DNA of 64,000 nucleotides from Alphaproteobacteria bacterium (GCA_024227565.1 JAAEUE010000136.1:1-64000); one strand, 5' to 3'; shown: positions 44,175 through 53,793, counted from the first letter of the stretch. Notes: a model not told the origin generated them from the letters alone. Made by a program: numbers and translations.

Positions 44175-44907
44175 GGTTTTGCACCTGCCGCTTTCAGAAT
44201 ATCTGAAATCTGTGTGTAGCCACGCCGCAGTGCCAGGGTGAGGGGGCGTGTCCCATTGCCATCGGGAAGATTGAGGTCTGCTCCTGCGGACACAGTGCGC
44301 GCACGGTTTCCACATGGTCCTTGCCGCCGTCACCCAACACAATCGCTTCGATGAGCGCGGTCCATTTCAAGTTGTTCACATGATCTAGCGGCGCGCCGCC
44401 TGCGATCAAGGCTTTTATCACTTCCACATGGCCCAGGTGCGCTGAAGCGATCAGCGCCGTGCCATCATACGGGCTTGTGACCAGCTTGGTGCTCGCGCCG
44501 GCGGCTATGGCCAACTTGACCATCTTGATGTCGTTCAGCACGCTGGAGATGGTGATCAGATCATAGGCACTGCTCTCAAGGGCATTTAGGTCGGCGCCGG
44601 TTTTGATCAGTGCTTGCGCGATTTCATGATGTTTGCGGTATCCAGCCAGCATGAGAGGCGTGCGGCCCTGCTTATCACGTCCGTTCAAATCGGCGCCGGC
44701 GGCTATCAGTCTATTTGTTTCTGCCATGTTGCCGGCAAACGCAGCCGCATGAAGGCCGCGATAGGCGGCGATCTCAGCTTGTGATGGCGGCGACTGAACA
44801 AAGTGAACCGGTAGTGCACTGGGCAGCACGGAATTGGGCACAAACCCGGCGGCTTGGCCATGCATTAGAGCCGCCAGACAGAACGCTGTGAGGATGGGAA
44901 GGCGCAT
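44171..44907 (-). CDS. Exported ankyrin-repeat protein, frameshifted near its C-terminus
   Basis: Signal peptide (about 1-20) followed by ankyrin repeats (first clear one AGNMAETNRLIAAGADLN). The uninterrupted frame stops at 44194 after an unlike-ankyrin tail (CPQEQTSIF...). In the adjacent frame the sequence continues as an exact ankyrin repeat, SAGADLNLPDGNGTRPL and then YTQISDILKAAGAKP, to a stop at 44171. One missing base near 44293 (CTGTG should be CTGGTG) restores it. So the native protein has at least one more repeat, and this copy is frameshifted or miscalled. Likely a periplasmic protein-binding role. Confidence 0.8.
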
Positions 44908-45954
44908 CTAATGCGCGTTGAACAGTGCTGCCACCCGTTGGCTGGCCGCACTTACCTGGTTGGGCAATTTGGACGTTGTACCCGCATTAGGCACGCCCAA
45001 CGCCAAGGCGTGCCCATGCGCTATCAGTCCGCGGTGCAGGGCGCGCATGTCGCGTGGCGGGTAAATCAGACCCGTGCGCGAGACGGCCGTTCCAAGGCGC
45101 GCCGTTGCACCGGAAAAGGGCCGGCCGGGCAGATCATAAATATATACCGGCTTTTCGGTGGCGCAGGCCTCACCCAGCATGGAGGCACTGTCACCGCAGA
45201 TCACCAACCGGTCGGCGGAGGCAAGCAGGGCATGATAGGGGTTTGGACCGTCCTTGCTCCAGCTGTTTGCAAATGTGGGTCCGCTCAGTGAGGATGCGAT
45301 GGCATCGGCTGCGCCTTGAGGCGTTCGCGGGGAGCTGCAAACGATGCAGGTTCCGGTGCCGCCGGTGAGTGCGTTAACCTGTGTCGCCAATTCTCGCATT
45401 GCCGGCCCGTCGAAGCGGAAAGGCCATGGGGCGCCGCCAAGGATGATGGCCGTCCAGGGCCGTGGCAGGGCGCTGAACTGCTCGGCCCAATGGGCCAAAT
45501 CGGTGTCTGATGGGGGTGTGTTCGGATGCACCGGAACCGGCAGGTTCAGCACATTTGGGCGGGAGGGCAAGCCATATTGCGGCGAGCTGATCACCAGATC
45601 AAAGAAAGACGGATCAAGCCTTGGTCGCCCGACTTGAACAAGCTTAGTGCGGCCGCCCGATTGCGCGCGCACCCAGCGCGCCGCCGGCACGGTGCGCCGT
45701 GCAACGCCGATCACCAAATCAGGCCAGGGTGGGGCAAGTGTCCGTTTGGCCTCTTGTGTGAGTGACACCAAGGATGTGCCCAGCAACCGGTTGGGCACAT
45801 TGAACAGTTTGTTGAAGCGCAAGGTTTTCGGCTCAAAGGGCCAGCCGAGTTCCTCTGCCAACGCGCGTGCCTGGGCACTGTCGCCGGCGCGCGCCGTTTG
45901 CAATACCCAAACAAGTGGCGTGGTTGTTTGGGCGGTATCGGATTTCATCAGCAT
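44908..45954 (-). CDS. ELM1/DUF1022-like protein (mitochondrial fission ELM1 family)
   Basis: A 348-residue GT-B-like protein. The opening VLQTARAGDSAQARALAEELGW, the IGVARRTVP segment, SPQYGLPSRPNV and the later GDSASMLGEACATEKPVY are characteristic of the ELM1-like family, which is shared by alphaproteobacteria and plants. The fold resembles glycosyltransferases, possibly acting on lipid-linked sugars; the reaction is unproven. It is directly upstream (next codon) of the ankyrin gene, so the two are co-transcribed. Confidence 0.82.
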   Translation of the reverse strand: MLMKSDTAQTTTPLVWVLQTARAGDSAQARALAEELGWPFEPKTLRFNKLFNVPNRLLGTSLVSLTQEAKRTLAPPWPDLVIGVARRTVPAARWVRAQSGGRTKLVQVGRPRLDPSFFDLVISSPQYGLPSRPNVLNLPVPVHPNTPPSDTDLAHWAEQFSALPRPWTAIILGGAPWPFRFDGPAMRELATQVNALTGGTGTCIVCSSPRTPQGAADAIASSLSGPTFANSWSKDGPNPYHALLASADRLVICGDSASMLGEACATEKPVYIYDLPGRPFSGATARLGTAVSRTGLIYPPRDMRALHRGLIAHGHALALGVPNAGTTSKLPNQVSAASQRVAALFNAH

Positions 45955-46066
45955 TTCGGCGGTTAGGAAGCTGCTCTGTTCAAGTGATGCCGTGCAAAGA
46001 AACCGTTTGGCCGCAATGTACGAATGTTAGATGTATATCCGGCTTTCGGGAGGTACGGAATATGCT

Positions 46067-46372
46067 CTAGAAGGCAATCTTCAGCTTAATTTGCGTGTTC
46101 TGATCAGGGCGCCTGAGACCACTGTCGCTGGACTGAGAGATGCGGCCACGTTCAAAAAAAAGCCCGGAATTGCCTGACCCGCTAAAGGTGTTTCCAGAGG
46201 AGCTGAAGTTCCCGATTCTGCGGGATTCACGTTCGTATTTTTTGTATTTGGGTTTGTCGTATTCAGGATTATAGCGGAACTGCTCAAGAAAATCGCTCTC
46301 AGCCCGTGCGTCCATGGGAAGAACTGCTACGAAGCCCAAGACAGCCAAGCAATAGACGGTATTGCGGATCAT
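46067..46372 (-). CDS. Small secreted protein, unknown
   Basis: A 101-residue protein with a signal peptide ending DARA-ES (about residue 24). The mature part is rich in Tyr, Ser, Lys and Arg, with low-complexity SSSGNTFSGSGNSG and a C-terminal QIKLKIAF that looks like a beta-strand ending in Phe, as in outer-membrane proteins. No family is recognised. It stands between the ELM1-like gene and an SDR gene. Confidence 0.55.
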   Translation of the reverse strand: MIRNTVYCLAVLGFVAVLPMDARAESDFLEQFRYNPEYDKPKYKKYERESRRIGNFSSSGNTFSGSGNSGLFFERGRISQSSDSGLRRPDQNTQIKLKIAF

Positions 46373-46422
46373 GGTATTCTCCTATGCATCGCTTGCCGCC
46401 CTCAAGTTAGTGTTCAACTATA

Positions 46423-47181
46423 TTAGATACAACGCCCGCCGTCGACCTCAAGGCACACGCCGGTGATGAACTCAGCTTCATCTGAAGCCAGGAACAGGGC
46501 CGCATTTGCAATGTCAGTCGCGGTGGAGAGCCGACCGATTGGTACGGTCGAAACGAACTTATCGCGCATTTCATTGGTCACCTGACCGCCCAGGAATTCG
46601 GCCAGCATAGGCGTTTCACCGGCCACCGGGCACAGTGCATTGACGCGGACATTGTCTGGTGCCAGCTCCACGGCCATGGATTTGGTCAATGTAACCGCCG
46701 CGCCTTTGGAGCCATTGTACCAGGTAAGTCCGGGCCGGGGGCTGAGCGCCGCCGTTGAGGCGGTGTTGATAATCGTGCCACCGCCATTTTCACGCAAATG
46801 AGGCACAGCTTCGAGCGCAGCAATGTAGATGCTTTTGACGTTGACCGCGAAGATCCTGTCAAAGGTGTCTTCGTCCACCTCCAACATGGATTGATTGCGT
46901 TGGGGCATGCCGGCATTGTTGACCATGGTGGTCAGCGGCCCGAATTCCGATTGGGCACGCTGCACGGCTCCAGCCACATCTGCGCGTGCTGTCACGTCGC
47001 AATGCACCGCCATGGCGCGTCCGCCAACATCATTGATGGCGGAAGCAACGGCCTCGCAGGCTTCATCGTTGATATCGGCGGCGATAACCGCGCAACCTTC
47101 TTGCGCAAACCGGTGGGCAATGCCTTCGCCAAAGCCAGATGCTGCGCCGGTGACAATGGCAACCTTGTTTTCCAATCGCAT
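46423..47181 (-). CDS. Short-chain dehydrogenase/reductase, classical
   Basis: A 252-residue classical SDR. The TGAASGFG loop (11-18), NNAG (88-91) and the YNGSK catalytic motif (about 154-158) are intact, and the C-terminus ends with the usual VDGGRCI. It should act on a secondary alcohol or ketone with NAD(P). It lies 79 bp downstream of the 3-hydroxyisobutyrate-dehydrogenase-like gene on the same strand, so they may form one transcription unit. Confidence 0.88.
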   Translation of the reverse strand: MRLENKVAIVTGAASGFGEGIAHRFAQEGCAVIAADINDEACEAVASAINDVGGRAMAVHCDVTARADVAGAVQRAQSEFGPLTTMVNNAGMPQRNQSMLEVDEDTFDRIFAVNVKSIYIAALEAVPHLRENGGGTIINTASTAALSPRPGLTWYNGSKGAAVTLTKSMAVELAPDNVRVNALCPVAGETPMLAEFLGGQVTNEMRDKFVSTVPIGRLSTATDIANAALFLASDEAEFITGVCLEVDGGRCI

Positions 47182-47260
47182 GAGACAATTTCCTCCTGTT
47201 GGGCCGGCTTGTGATTACCCCCGCCCTTGTTATTGCCAAACTCGGTGCCGTTCAGGGCCT

Positions 47261-48127
47261 TCAGCTCCGAAACAGGCGCGTCAGCTCCGGCACATAGTCA
47301 TCCCCATGCCCTGCCTTGGCCGCCGCTCCGATGGCGGCCGATACACCGTCCGCGATCGCCCGGCTGCCAGCTTCCTCACCAACCATCTCGCGGTAGTAAT
47401 CAATATCCTTGATCGCGTTGCCAATGGCAAAGGGCACGTCGCTCGCGTCTCCCGTCAGAATACATTTGCGCAGCCGCTCCAGGGCTGCCCCGGCGCCGCC
47501 GCCCTTGGCCAGAACATCCACAAAAACCTGGGGCTCAACCCCGGTCTCTGCCGCCTGGGCCGCAGCTTCCGCCAGCAGCGCCATATGGCCGATGGAAACG
47601 TAGTTGTGCAGCAACTTCATTCGATGTCCGAAGCCCACGGCGCCCACATGGTCGATGTTTTCGGTGAAGGTGTCCAGCACGGGCCGGGCTGCGTCCAACA
47701 CCTCAGCCTCGCCGCCAACCAGAATGTTCAGTGTGCCCTCATGGGCCTGTTTGGCCAGCCGCGTCATAGGCGCGTCCAGAAACCGTCCCCCGGCTGCGGC
47801 CACCAGCGCCGCCATCCGCTCGGTCGAGCCCGGCAGCGCGGTCGAACAGTCCACCACAATAGTCCCCGGCTTGAGCGCAGAAACTACCCCAGCATCCCCG
47901 GCAAGCACCTCTTCCACTTGCGCCGAGCCCGTGACGCAGAGGATCACCAGATCCACCGCCGCCGTCACAGCGTCCGGAGAGCTGCGCTGGTCAGCGCCCA
48001 TCTCGATCAGGTCATCGACCGGCTGATTGCCGCGATGATCCAGTATGACAAGAGAGAATCCACCCTTAAGCACATTCAGCGCGATGCCGTGGCCCATTAA
48101 CCCCACGCCGATTATCCCAACCCGCAT
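47261..48127 (-). CDS. 3-Hydroxyisobutyrate dehydrogenase/beta-hydroxyacid dehydrogenase family
   Basis: A 288-residue enzyme; the ATG at 48127 has GAGGAG upstream and begins MRVGIIGVGLMG, the Rossmann glycine motif. The conserved catalytic Lys lies in RMKLLHNYVSIG. The length is normal for 3-hydroxyisobutyrate, tartronate semialdehyde or related beta-hydroxyacid dehydrogenases. Tartronate semialdehyde reductase would suit the hyi gene found elsewhere in the window, but this is inference. It precedes the SDR gene on the same strand. Confidence 0.85.
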   Translation of the reverse strand: MRVGIIGVGLMGHGIALNVLKGGFSLVILDHRGNQPVDDLIEMGADQRSSPDAVTAAVDLVILCVTGSAQVEEVLAGDAGVVSALKPGTIVVDCSTALPGSTERMAALVAAAGGRFLDAPMTRLAKQAHEGTLNILVGGEAEVLDAARPVLDTFTENIDHVGAVGFGHRMKLLHNYVSIGHMALLAEAAAQAAETGVEPQVFVDVLAKGGGAGAALERLRKCILTGDASDVPFAIGNAIKDIDYYREMVGEEAGSRAIADGVSAAIGAAAKAGHGDDYVPELTRLFRS

Positions 48128-48208
48128 GTTCCGGTTCTCCTCTGTCAAAGCCGTTGGCAAAGGATGTAGCCGACCCCCCGGGTTCGCGCCAGTGCGCTCT
48201 TAAGGGTT

Positions 48209-48445
48209 CTAGTCGCTGTGGGCGGCACCGGCCGGGTCGGAGGCACCTTTGGCCAAGCTTGTCTGGTGCACATACAAGGTGGAGCAATAGGGGCAGATGA
48301 TTTCGTTGTCGTCGCCCATATCCAGATAAATGTGAGGATGATCGTAGGGCGGGGTGGCGCCGACACACTGAAATTGCTTGGCCCCAATGGAAATCTTGTC
48401 GACGCCGGCGTCATTGTGGAATTTTGGTTTGCCCGTATCGGCCAT
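48209..48445 (-). CDS. CHCC zinc-finger protein (Ndufs6-like)
   Basis: A 78-residue protein of the zf-CHCC family, widespread in alphaproteobacteria and homologous to the zinc-binding subunit (NDUFS6/NUMM) of complex I. The four ligands are Cys27 (FQCVGATPP), the His of DHPHIYL and the CPYC pair. It may assist complex I or be a general small zinc protein. It stands alone between the HIBADH-like gene and the divergent alpha/beta hydrolase. Confidence 0.85.
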   Translation of the reverse strand: MADTGKPKFHNDAGVDKISIGAKQFQCVGATPPYDHPHIYLDMGDDNEIICPYCSTLYVHQTSLAKGASDPAGAAHSD

Positions 48446-48543
48446 TGTTCATGCTCCGGTTTGCGACTCGCGCGCAACTCTGCCTTGAGATAACTGGCGA
48501 TTAGCATATCTTCAACCCGAGTGAAAGCGGCGGCAGGTCATCA

Positions 48544-49314
48544 ATGCAAAGCAGCAAACAGACATTTTCCTCAAAAGGCGTCGAGATCGCCTATTACGAT
48601 GAGGGCGACGGGCCGCCGGTGGTGCTGATCCACGGCTTTGCCTCCAGTGCCTTGGCCAATTGGTATGAGCCCCTGTGGGTGAATGTCCTGCGCGAGGCGG
48701 GTTACCGGGTGATTTCGTTTGACAATCGCGGCCATGGCCAAAGCCAGAAGCTTTACGATTCAGATCTCTACCGTGCACCCATCATGGCAGAAGATGCAGC
48801 CAATCTGATCCGCCATCTGGGCCTGCCTCCGGTGCCTGTGATGGGCTATTCCATGGGTGCGCGCATCACCGCTTTCTTGTGCATCCAATCTCCAAGTCTT
48901 GTGCGTGCGGCGGTTTTGGCCGGGTTGGCGGAAAACATGATCACCGGGGTAGGGGGAGAAACCCAGATTGCAGCCGGTCTGGAGGCGCCTTCTCTTGACG
49001 ATGTGACAGGCCCTCAAGCCCGCGCCTTCCGCATTTTCGCAGAGCGCACGGGCGGGGACCTGTTGGCCCTGGCATCGTGCATCAGGGCCTCACGCCAAAA
49101 AATTTCGGTGGAGGAACTCGGCACCATCTCCACTCCCGTTCTGGTGGCGGCAGGGACCGTGGATGATGTCGCCGGCGCCATAGAGCCTCTGGTGGCCGCT
49201 GTGCCGGATGGTGAAGCCCTGCCGATTCCCGGGCGCGACCATATGCGCGCTGTGGGCGATAAGGTTTACAAGGCGGGTGTCTTGCGTTTCTTGGACAAAC
49301 ATGGCTCAAGTTGA
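48544..49314 (+). CDS. Alpha/beta hydrolase
   Basis: A 256-residue hydrolase. The oxyanion HGFASSALANW (about 36-46), nucleophile Ser in GYSMGA, acid Asp in GTVDDVAGA and base His in GRDHMRAV are all present. The length and the short lid suit a small ester/enol-lactone or dienelactone substrate. It lies 31 bp upstream of a second alpha/beta hydrolase and may be co-transcribed with it. The substrate is unknown. Confidence 0.85.
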   Translation: MQSSKQTFSSKGVEIAYYDEGDGPPVVLIHGFASSALANWYEPLWVNVLREAGYRVISFDNRGHGQSQKLYDSDLYRAPIMAEDAANLIRHLGLPPVPVMGYSMGARITAFLCIQSPSLVRAAVLAGLAENMITGVGGETQIAAGLEAPSLDDVTGPQARAFRIFAERTGGDLLALASCIRASRQKISVEELGTISTPVLVAAGTVDDVAGAIEPLVAAVPDGEALPIPGRDHMRAVGDKVYKAGVLRFLDKHGSS

Positions 49315-49345
49315 CCTTCACGTAAACTTGCCCTCCTGAGCCGAT

Positions 49346-50245
49346 ATGGATGCAAAAACACCTTACGTAGCGCGCGAGCGCATCAGTTTTGAAGGCCGAG
49401 ACGGCAACCTTATTGCCGCTGATCTTCACCCCTCGATCGTGGAGCCTCACCGCGGCATCGTGCTTATGGTGCACGGCGGCGGGCAAACCCGCCATTCCTG
49501 GCGCGGGAGCTCCAACAGCCTGGCGCAGAATGGCTGGAGCGCGATCACCATGGACCAGCGCGGCCACGGTGACAGCGCCTGGTCTGAGACGGGTGATTAT
49601 GAGTTTGCGGCTTTTGCCGAAGACCTGGTGAGTGTAGCTGACCAGGTTGCGGAGCGCTTCGGCAGCCGGCCGGTGGTGGTTGGCGCCTCTCTGGGCGGCA
49701 TCTCTGCCATGCTTGCCGAAGGCGAAACACCGCGCGAGGTTCTGTCGTCGGTCATTCTGGTGGATGTCACACCGCGCCTGAAACTGGCCGGCGTCGTCAA
49801 AATTCTGGGCTTTATGAGCGAGAGGGCTGACGATGGCTTTGCCAGCCTGCAAGAGGCGGCGGACGCAATTGCCCGCTATTTGCCGAACCGGCCCAAACGC
49901 AAGGATCTTTCGGGATTGGCCAAGAATTTGCGCCTGGGCGATGATGGGCGCTATCGCTGGCATTGGGACCCACGCTTTCTGGCTTCGCGCCGCCGCCACG
50001 GCTTGTCGGAGGAGCGTGCTCAGCTTCAAGTTCAGCTGGCAGATGCGGTCCGGGCTATCTCTGTGCCCCTAATGCTGGTGCGCGGGCGCCAGTCAGAACT
50101 GGTGGACGAAGAGATGGTGGCGGAGTTTTTGGACCTTGCGCCCCACGCCAAGGTGGCCGATGTGAGCGAAGCTGGGCACATGGTGGCGGGTGACAAGAAC
50201 GACGTGTTTACCAGCGCGGTGCTGGATTTTCTGAGCGAGATCTGA
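49346..50245 (+). CDS. Alpha/beta hydrolase
   Basis: A 299-residue hydrolase distinct from its upstream neighbour. The oxyanion HGGGQTRHSW, nucleophile Ser in GASLGG, acid in RGRQSELVD and base His in EAGHMVAG are present. It has a larger cap (about 155-220). It sits 46 bp upstream of the biotin-carboxylase gene on the same strand. The context (acyl-CoA carboxylase) suggests hydrolysis of an ester in an acyl catabolic route, which is inference. Confidence 0.85.
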   Translation: MDAKTPYVARERISFEGRDGNLIAADLHPSIVEPHRGIVLMVHGGGQTRHSWRGSSNSLAQNGWSAITMDQRGHGDSAWSETGDYEFAAFAEDLVSVADQVAERFGSRPVVVGASLGGISAMLAEGETPREVLSSVILVDVTPRLKLAGVVKILGFMSERADDGFASLQEAADAIARYLPNRPKRKDLSGLAKNLRLGDDGRYRWHWDPRFLASRRRHGLSEERAQLQVQLADAVRAISVPLMLVRGRQSELVDEEMVAEFLDLAPHAKVADVSEAGHMVAGDKNDVFTSAVLDFLSEI

Positions 50246-50291
50246 AAGAACAACCATAGCCGTTGCCGCAACAAGCTTGTATCAAACTTCC

Positions 50292-52310
50292 ATGTTTTCA
50301 TCTGTTCTCATTGCCAATAGGGGCGAAATCGCCTGCCGCATCATCAAAACCGCCAAGCGGCTGGGGATGCGCACAATTGCCGTTTACTCTGAACCCGACG
50401 CAGATGGCCTCCACGTGCAGCTTGCAGATGAGGCGCACCTGATCGGGCCGGCGGATGCGGGCCAAAGCTATCTGGATGCCTCCAAGATCCTCAAAGTGGC
50501 CGCAGAGACGGGCGCACAGTGCATTCATCCCGGTTATGGGTTCTTGTCGGAGAACGCTGATTTTTCCGCCAAGTGCGCTGCATCGGGCATGAAATTCGTT
50601 GGCCCGCCCCCGGAGGCCATCCGTGCGATGGGCCTGAAGGACGCTGCAAAGGCCCTTATGGCTGATGCGGGCGTTCCGGTGGTGCCTGGCTACATGGGTG
50701 ACAGCCAGGGGGCCAAGTTCCTTGAACTTGAGGCCGACAAGATCGGCTATCCGGTATTGATCAAGGCTGTCGCGGGCGGCGGCGGCAAAGGCATGCGCAA
50801 GGTCGAGAAATCTCGCGAGTTTGCCGCAAACCTTGAGTCTTGCCGCCGGGAGGCGAAGGCCTCGTTTGGCGATGACCGTGTGCTGATTGAAAAGTTCGTG
50901 GAAAAGCCTCGCCACATCGAAGTGCAGGTGTTCGCTGACGCGCATGGTCATGCGGTCCATCTTTTCGAGCGGGATTGCTCTCTGCAGCGGCGCCATCAAA
51001 AGGTGATCGAAGAGGCCCCGGCGCCCGGAATGACCGACGAGATGCGCAGCGCCATGGGCCAGGCTGCCGTATTGGCCGCCCAAGCGGTTGGCTATGAAGG
51101 GGCGGGCACCGTTGAATTTATCGTCGACACCTCAAAGGGCCTGCGCCCTGATGGCTTCTTCTTCATGGAGATGAACACCCGTTTGCAGGTGGAGCACCCG
51201 GTCACGGAAATGATCACGGGCATTGATCTTGTGGAGCAGCAATTCCGGGCCGCAGTGGGCGAGCCGTTGCGGTTCTCCCAAGGCGATCTCACGATTGGCG
51301 GACACGCCGTGGAGGCGCGGCTTTATGCCGAAGACCCGCTCAACGGTTTCCTGCCTCAGGCCGGCACGCTGCATCGTTTGGAGTGGCCACCGGAGGCGCA
51401 AAGCCTGCGCATCGACACCGGGGTGATGCAAGGCGCTGAAATCAGTCCGTTCTATGACCCAATGATCGCAAAGGTGATTGCCCACGGCAGCACCCGGGCA
51501 GATGCCATTGCCAGGCTGGTGCAGGGTTTGCGCGCCACCGATGTGTTTGGTCTGCGCACCAATTTGGCGTTTTTGACCGGACTATTGGAGCATGAGGCGT
51601 TTGGCGCGGCGGATCTGGACACCGCGTTCATTGAAACGCATTGGGACGACATCGTTCCGTCCATTTGGAAAGAACGTGCCATAGCCGCCGCCGTGCTATG
51701 TGCCTTTGATTGCATTTGCCAGATCCGCCAGCAACAACGCGGGCCGTCAACCCCGTGGGACGGGGCGGCAGGCTGGAACATGGCGGGCCTCGGGCGCCGC
51801 GAGCGCCTGCATCTCGTTCTGGATGGCGTTGACACGGTTGCGGCCATCGATTGGGGGCAAAGCACGCGTCTTTCCATCAGCACGGCGGAGGCTTCGTTCG
51901 ATATGCTGATAGAGGGCATGCAGCTGGATGGCGGGAATTTGAGCGCAACCTATAAGGATGAACCCCTTGAAGCAACCTGCATGGTTGTGCCTGATCAGGA
52001 TAAACTGATGATCGTTACCAGCGACCGGGTGATGATGGAGGCTGGGTTCCAGGACCTCACCGCGCGGGATGAAGGTGCAGGCGCCGGCGGGGCGCTTGTT
52101 CGTGCGCCCATGTCGGGCCGGTTGATTGGGCTTTCGGTGAGCGTGGGCCAAAATGTTGCGGTTGGCGACCCGGTTGCGATCTTGGAAGCCATGAAAATGG
52201 AGCACACGCTTACCGCTGGTCTGCAGGCCAAGGTTATGGAAGTGAATGCGGCCGAAGGTGACCAGGTTGAGGAAGGCCAGGTTCTCGTGGTGCTGGAGGC
52301 ACCGGAATAA
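50292..52310 (+). CDS. Biotin-carboxylase/biotin-carrier alpha subunit of an acyl-CoA carboxylase (3-methylcrotonyl-type)
   Basis: A 672-residue fusion. The N-terminal biotin carboxylase (about 1-450, starting FSSVLIANRGEIACRI) is followed by a BT/linker region and a C-terminal biotinyl domain; the biotin Lys is K635 in EAMKMEH. Size and layout match the alpha subunits of 3-methylcrotonyl-, geranyl- or propionyl-CoA carboxylase. No carboxyltransferase beta subunit gene lies in the window, which is unusual because alpha and beta are normally adjacent. The ATG at 50292 is chosen to start at the conserved opening. Confidence 0.88.
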   Translation: MFSSVLIANRGEIACRIIKTAKRLGMRTIAVYSEPDADGLHVQLADEAHLIGPADAGQSYLDASKILKVAAETGAQCIHPGYGFLSENADFSAKCAASGMKFVGPPPEAIRAMGLKDAAKALMADAGVPVVPGYMGDSQGAKFLELEADKIGYPVLIKAVAGGGGKGMRKVEKSREFAANLESCRREAKASFGDDRVLIEKFVEKPRHIEVQVFADAHGHAVHLFERDCSLQRRHQKVIEEAPAPGMTDEMRSAMGQAAVLAAQAVGYEGAGTVEFIVDTSKGLRPDGFFFMEMNTRLQVEHPVTEMITGIDLVEQQFRAAVGEPLRFSQGDLTIGGHAVEARLYAEDPLNGFLPQAGTLHRLEWPPEAQSLRIDTGVMQGAEISPFYDPMIAKVIAHGSTRADAIARLVQGLRATDVFGLRTNLAFLTGLLEHEAFGAADLDTAFIETHWDDIVPSIWKERAIAAAVLCAFDCICQIRQQQRGPSTPWDGAAGWNMAGLGRRERLHLVLDGVDTVAAIDWGQSTRLSISTAEASFDMLIEGMQLDGGNLSATYKDEPLEATCMVVPDQDKLMIVTSDRVMMEAGFQDLTARDEGAGAGGALVRAPMSGRLIGLSVSVGQNVAVGDPVAILEAMKMEHTLTAGLQAKVMEVNAAEGDQVEEGQVLVVLEAPE

Positions 52311-52371
52311 TCCACAAGCGTTGTGGTGCGCACGCTTTAAATCTCGCCGCCAGATCACTATTATCGTTGTT

Positions 52372-52788
52372 ATGACGGTCAATCTTCTCAAACTGAGTGT
52401 AGGCTCAGAAAGCGTTGAAAGCCTCGCCGAATGGCAGGCGTTTCGCTTGAAGCAGGTGGGCCGACTGTTTCACACCACACGTATGCGCCCCAGGCGGCGC
52501 GAAGAAGTTTTAGACGGTGGTTCAATCTTCTGGGTGATCAAAGGCATGATCTTGTGCCGCCAGAAGGTGACTGATCTGGAAGAGTTTGTGGACGATGAAA
52601 ACATCAGCCGCTGCCGGATCATGCTTGATAAGGACCTGGTGGCCGTGCGGCCGATCCCCCGGCGCGCCTTCCAGGGTTGGCGTTATTTTGATGTGGACGA
52701 CGCCCCGCCGGATCTCTCGAGGACTTTGGCCAAAACGGACATGCCACCGGAAATGCGCCACGAATTGGCAGAGCTGGGTTTGCTCTGA
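52372..52788 (+). CDS. DUF1489 family protein
   Basis: A 138-residue cytoplasmic protein of an alphaproteobacterial family of unknown function. The ATG at 52372 begins MTVNLLKLSVGSESVESL; the core is WVIKGMILCRQ with the PRRAFQGWRYF segment near 100-110. The length is normal. It follows the carboxylase gene by 61 bp, but the family is not known to be tied to it. A longer upstream frame inside the carboxylase 3' end was rejected. Confidence 0.85.
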   Translation: MTVNLLKLSVGSESVESLAEWQAFRLKQVGRLFHTTRMRPRRREEVLDGGSIFWVIKGMILCRQKVTDLEEFVDDENISRCRIMLDKDLVAVRPIPRRAFQGWRYFDVDDAPPDLSRTLAKTDMPPEMRHELAELGLL

Positions 52789-52854
52789 GATTGAGGTGAC
52801 GGCGGGGACGTCTTTGGCGTTGCGCCGGAAATTGAAAGCGCGCGAGGCGAAGGG

Positions 52855-53790
52855 CTAGGGGGTGTCGTCCATCTCGTTGGCCTCTCGCGGCTGCACCAGC
52901 GCGAGGCCGGCAATCATGATCGCCAGGGCGGCCCAGATCCAGCCTGAATGCACCTCGGCGAAAATCAGGATGCTCCAGGCCACGCCGGACAGGGTGACCA
53001 GATATCCCATCAAGCTGGCGAACACTGGTCCGGCCACGCCAACCAAATAGATGAAGGCGCCATAGGAGGCCGCGTTGATGGCCGTCATCAAGAGGATGGC
53101 CCACTCAACTCGTCCGGGCGGAAACTGCAGGGGAACATAGGCATCGGCAATGTAGATCACTGGTGCCAACATGATCGCGGCGAAGGCAAACATGCCGATC
53201 AGCAGTGTGTAGGGGTCAATCTCTGCCGGCCGGCGCAGGGTGAGATAGATGTTTTCCGCCGTGTAGCACCCTGCTGCGAACAATGCGGCGAGCATCCAGG
53301 GTGCCGCCTCTTTGTCCGGCAACGCGGTTTCCGGCAGAACAATCAGGGCAACCGACATGATGCCGAGCAGGACGCCGGACGCGCGCAGGAGTGACCAGCG
53401 GTCAAGGCCCAATGCCGCTGCCGCGATGAAGGTCAACATGGGAACCACGGCAATGGAAATGGACAGAACGCCCGCCGGCAGGTTGGCTGCCGCATAAAAA
53501 TAGGCGGCGCCGGGAACTGAAGTGCCGAGAATGCTGGTGATGGCATAAAACTTCAAATAACGCGGCTGCAACGGCACCGGGCGTCGGCGCACCAGATTGA
53601 TCGCCAGTAACCCGGCTGCACCCAGTGCGGCATTCCAGAACGACAGGCCAAGCGGATGGGCGCCGTCTTCCAAGGCAATCTTCATCAGCGTGAAGGTCAG
53701 TCCCCAAAAAGCCCCAGCACCGATGAGCACGCTCCAGGTGGTGAAATTGGATGAGGTCTTCTGTGGCCCCGATTGATCGGACGTCGTCAT
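52855..53790 (-). CDS. DMT-superfamily transporter (EamA family)
   Basis: A 311-residue membrane protein with about ten helices in two EamA repeats (about 15-150, 165-300). It lies 3 bp downstream of the MFS transporter gene on the same strand, so the two carriers are likely co-expressed. The substrates are unknown. The final segment is cytoplasmic and acidic (NEMDDTP). Confidence 0.83.
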   Translation of the reverse strand: MTTSDQSGPQKTSSNFTTWSVLIGAGAFWGLTFTLMKIALEDGAHPLGLSFWNAALGAAGLLAINLVRRRPVPLQPRYLKFYAITSILGTSVPGAAYFYAAANLPAGVLSISIAVVPMLTFIAAAALGLDRWSLLRASGVLLGIMSVALIVLPETALPDKEAAPWMLAALFAAGCYTAENIYLTLRRPAEIDPYTLLIGMFAFAAIMLAPVIYIADAYVPLQFPPGRVEWAILLMTAINAASYGAFIYLVGVAGPVFASLMGYLVTLSGVAWSILIFAEVHSGWIWAALAIMIAGLALVQPREANEMDDTP

Positions 53791-53793
53791 GCC

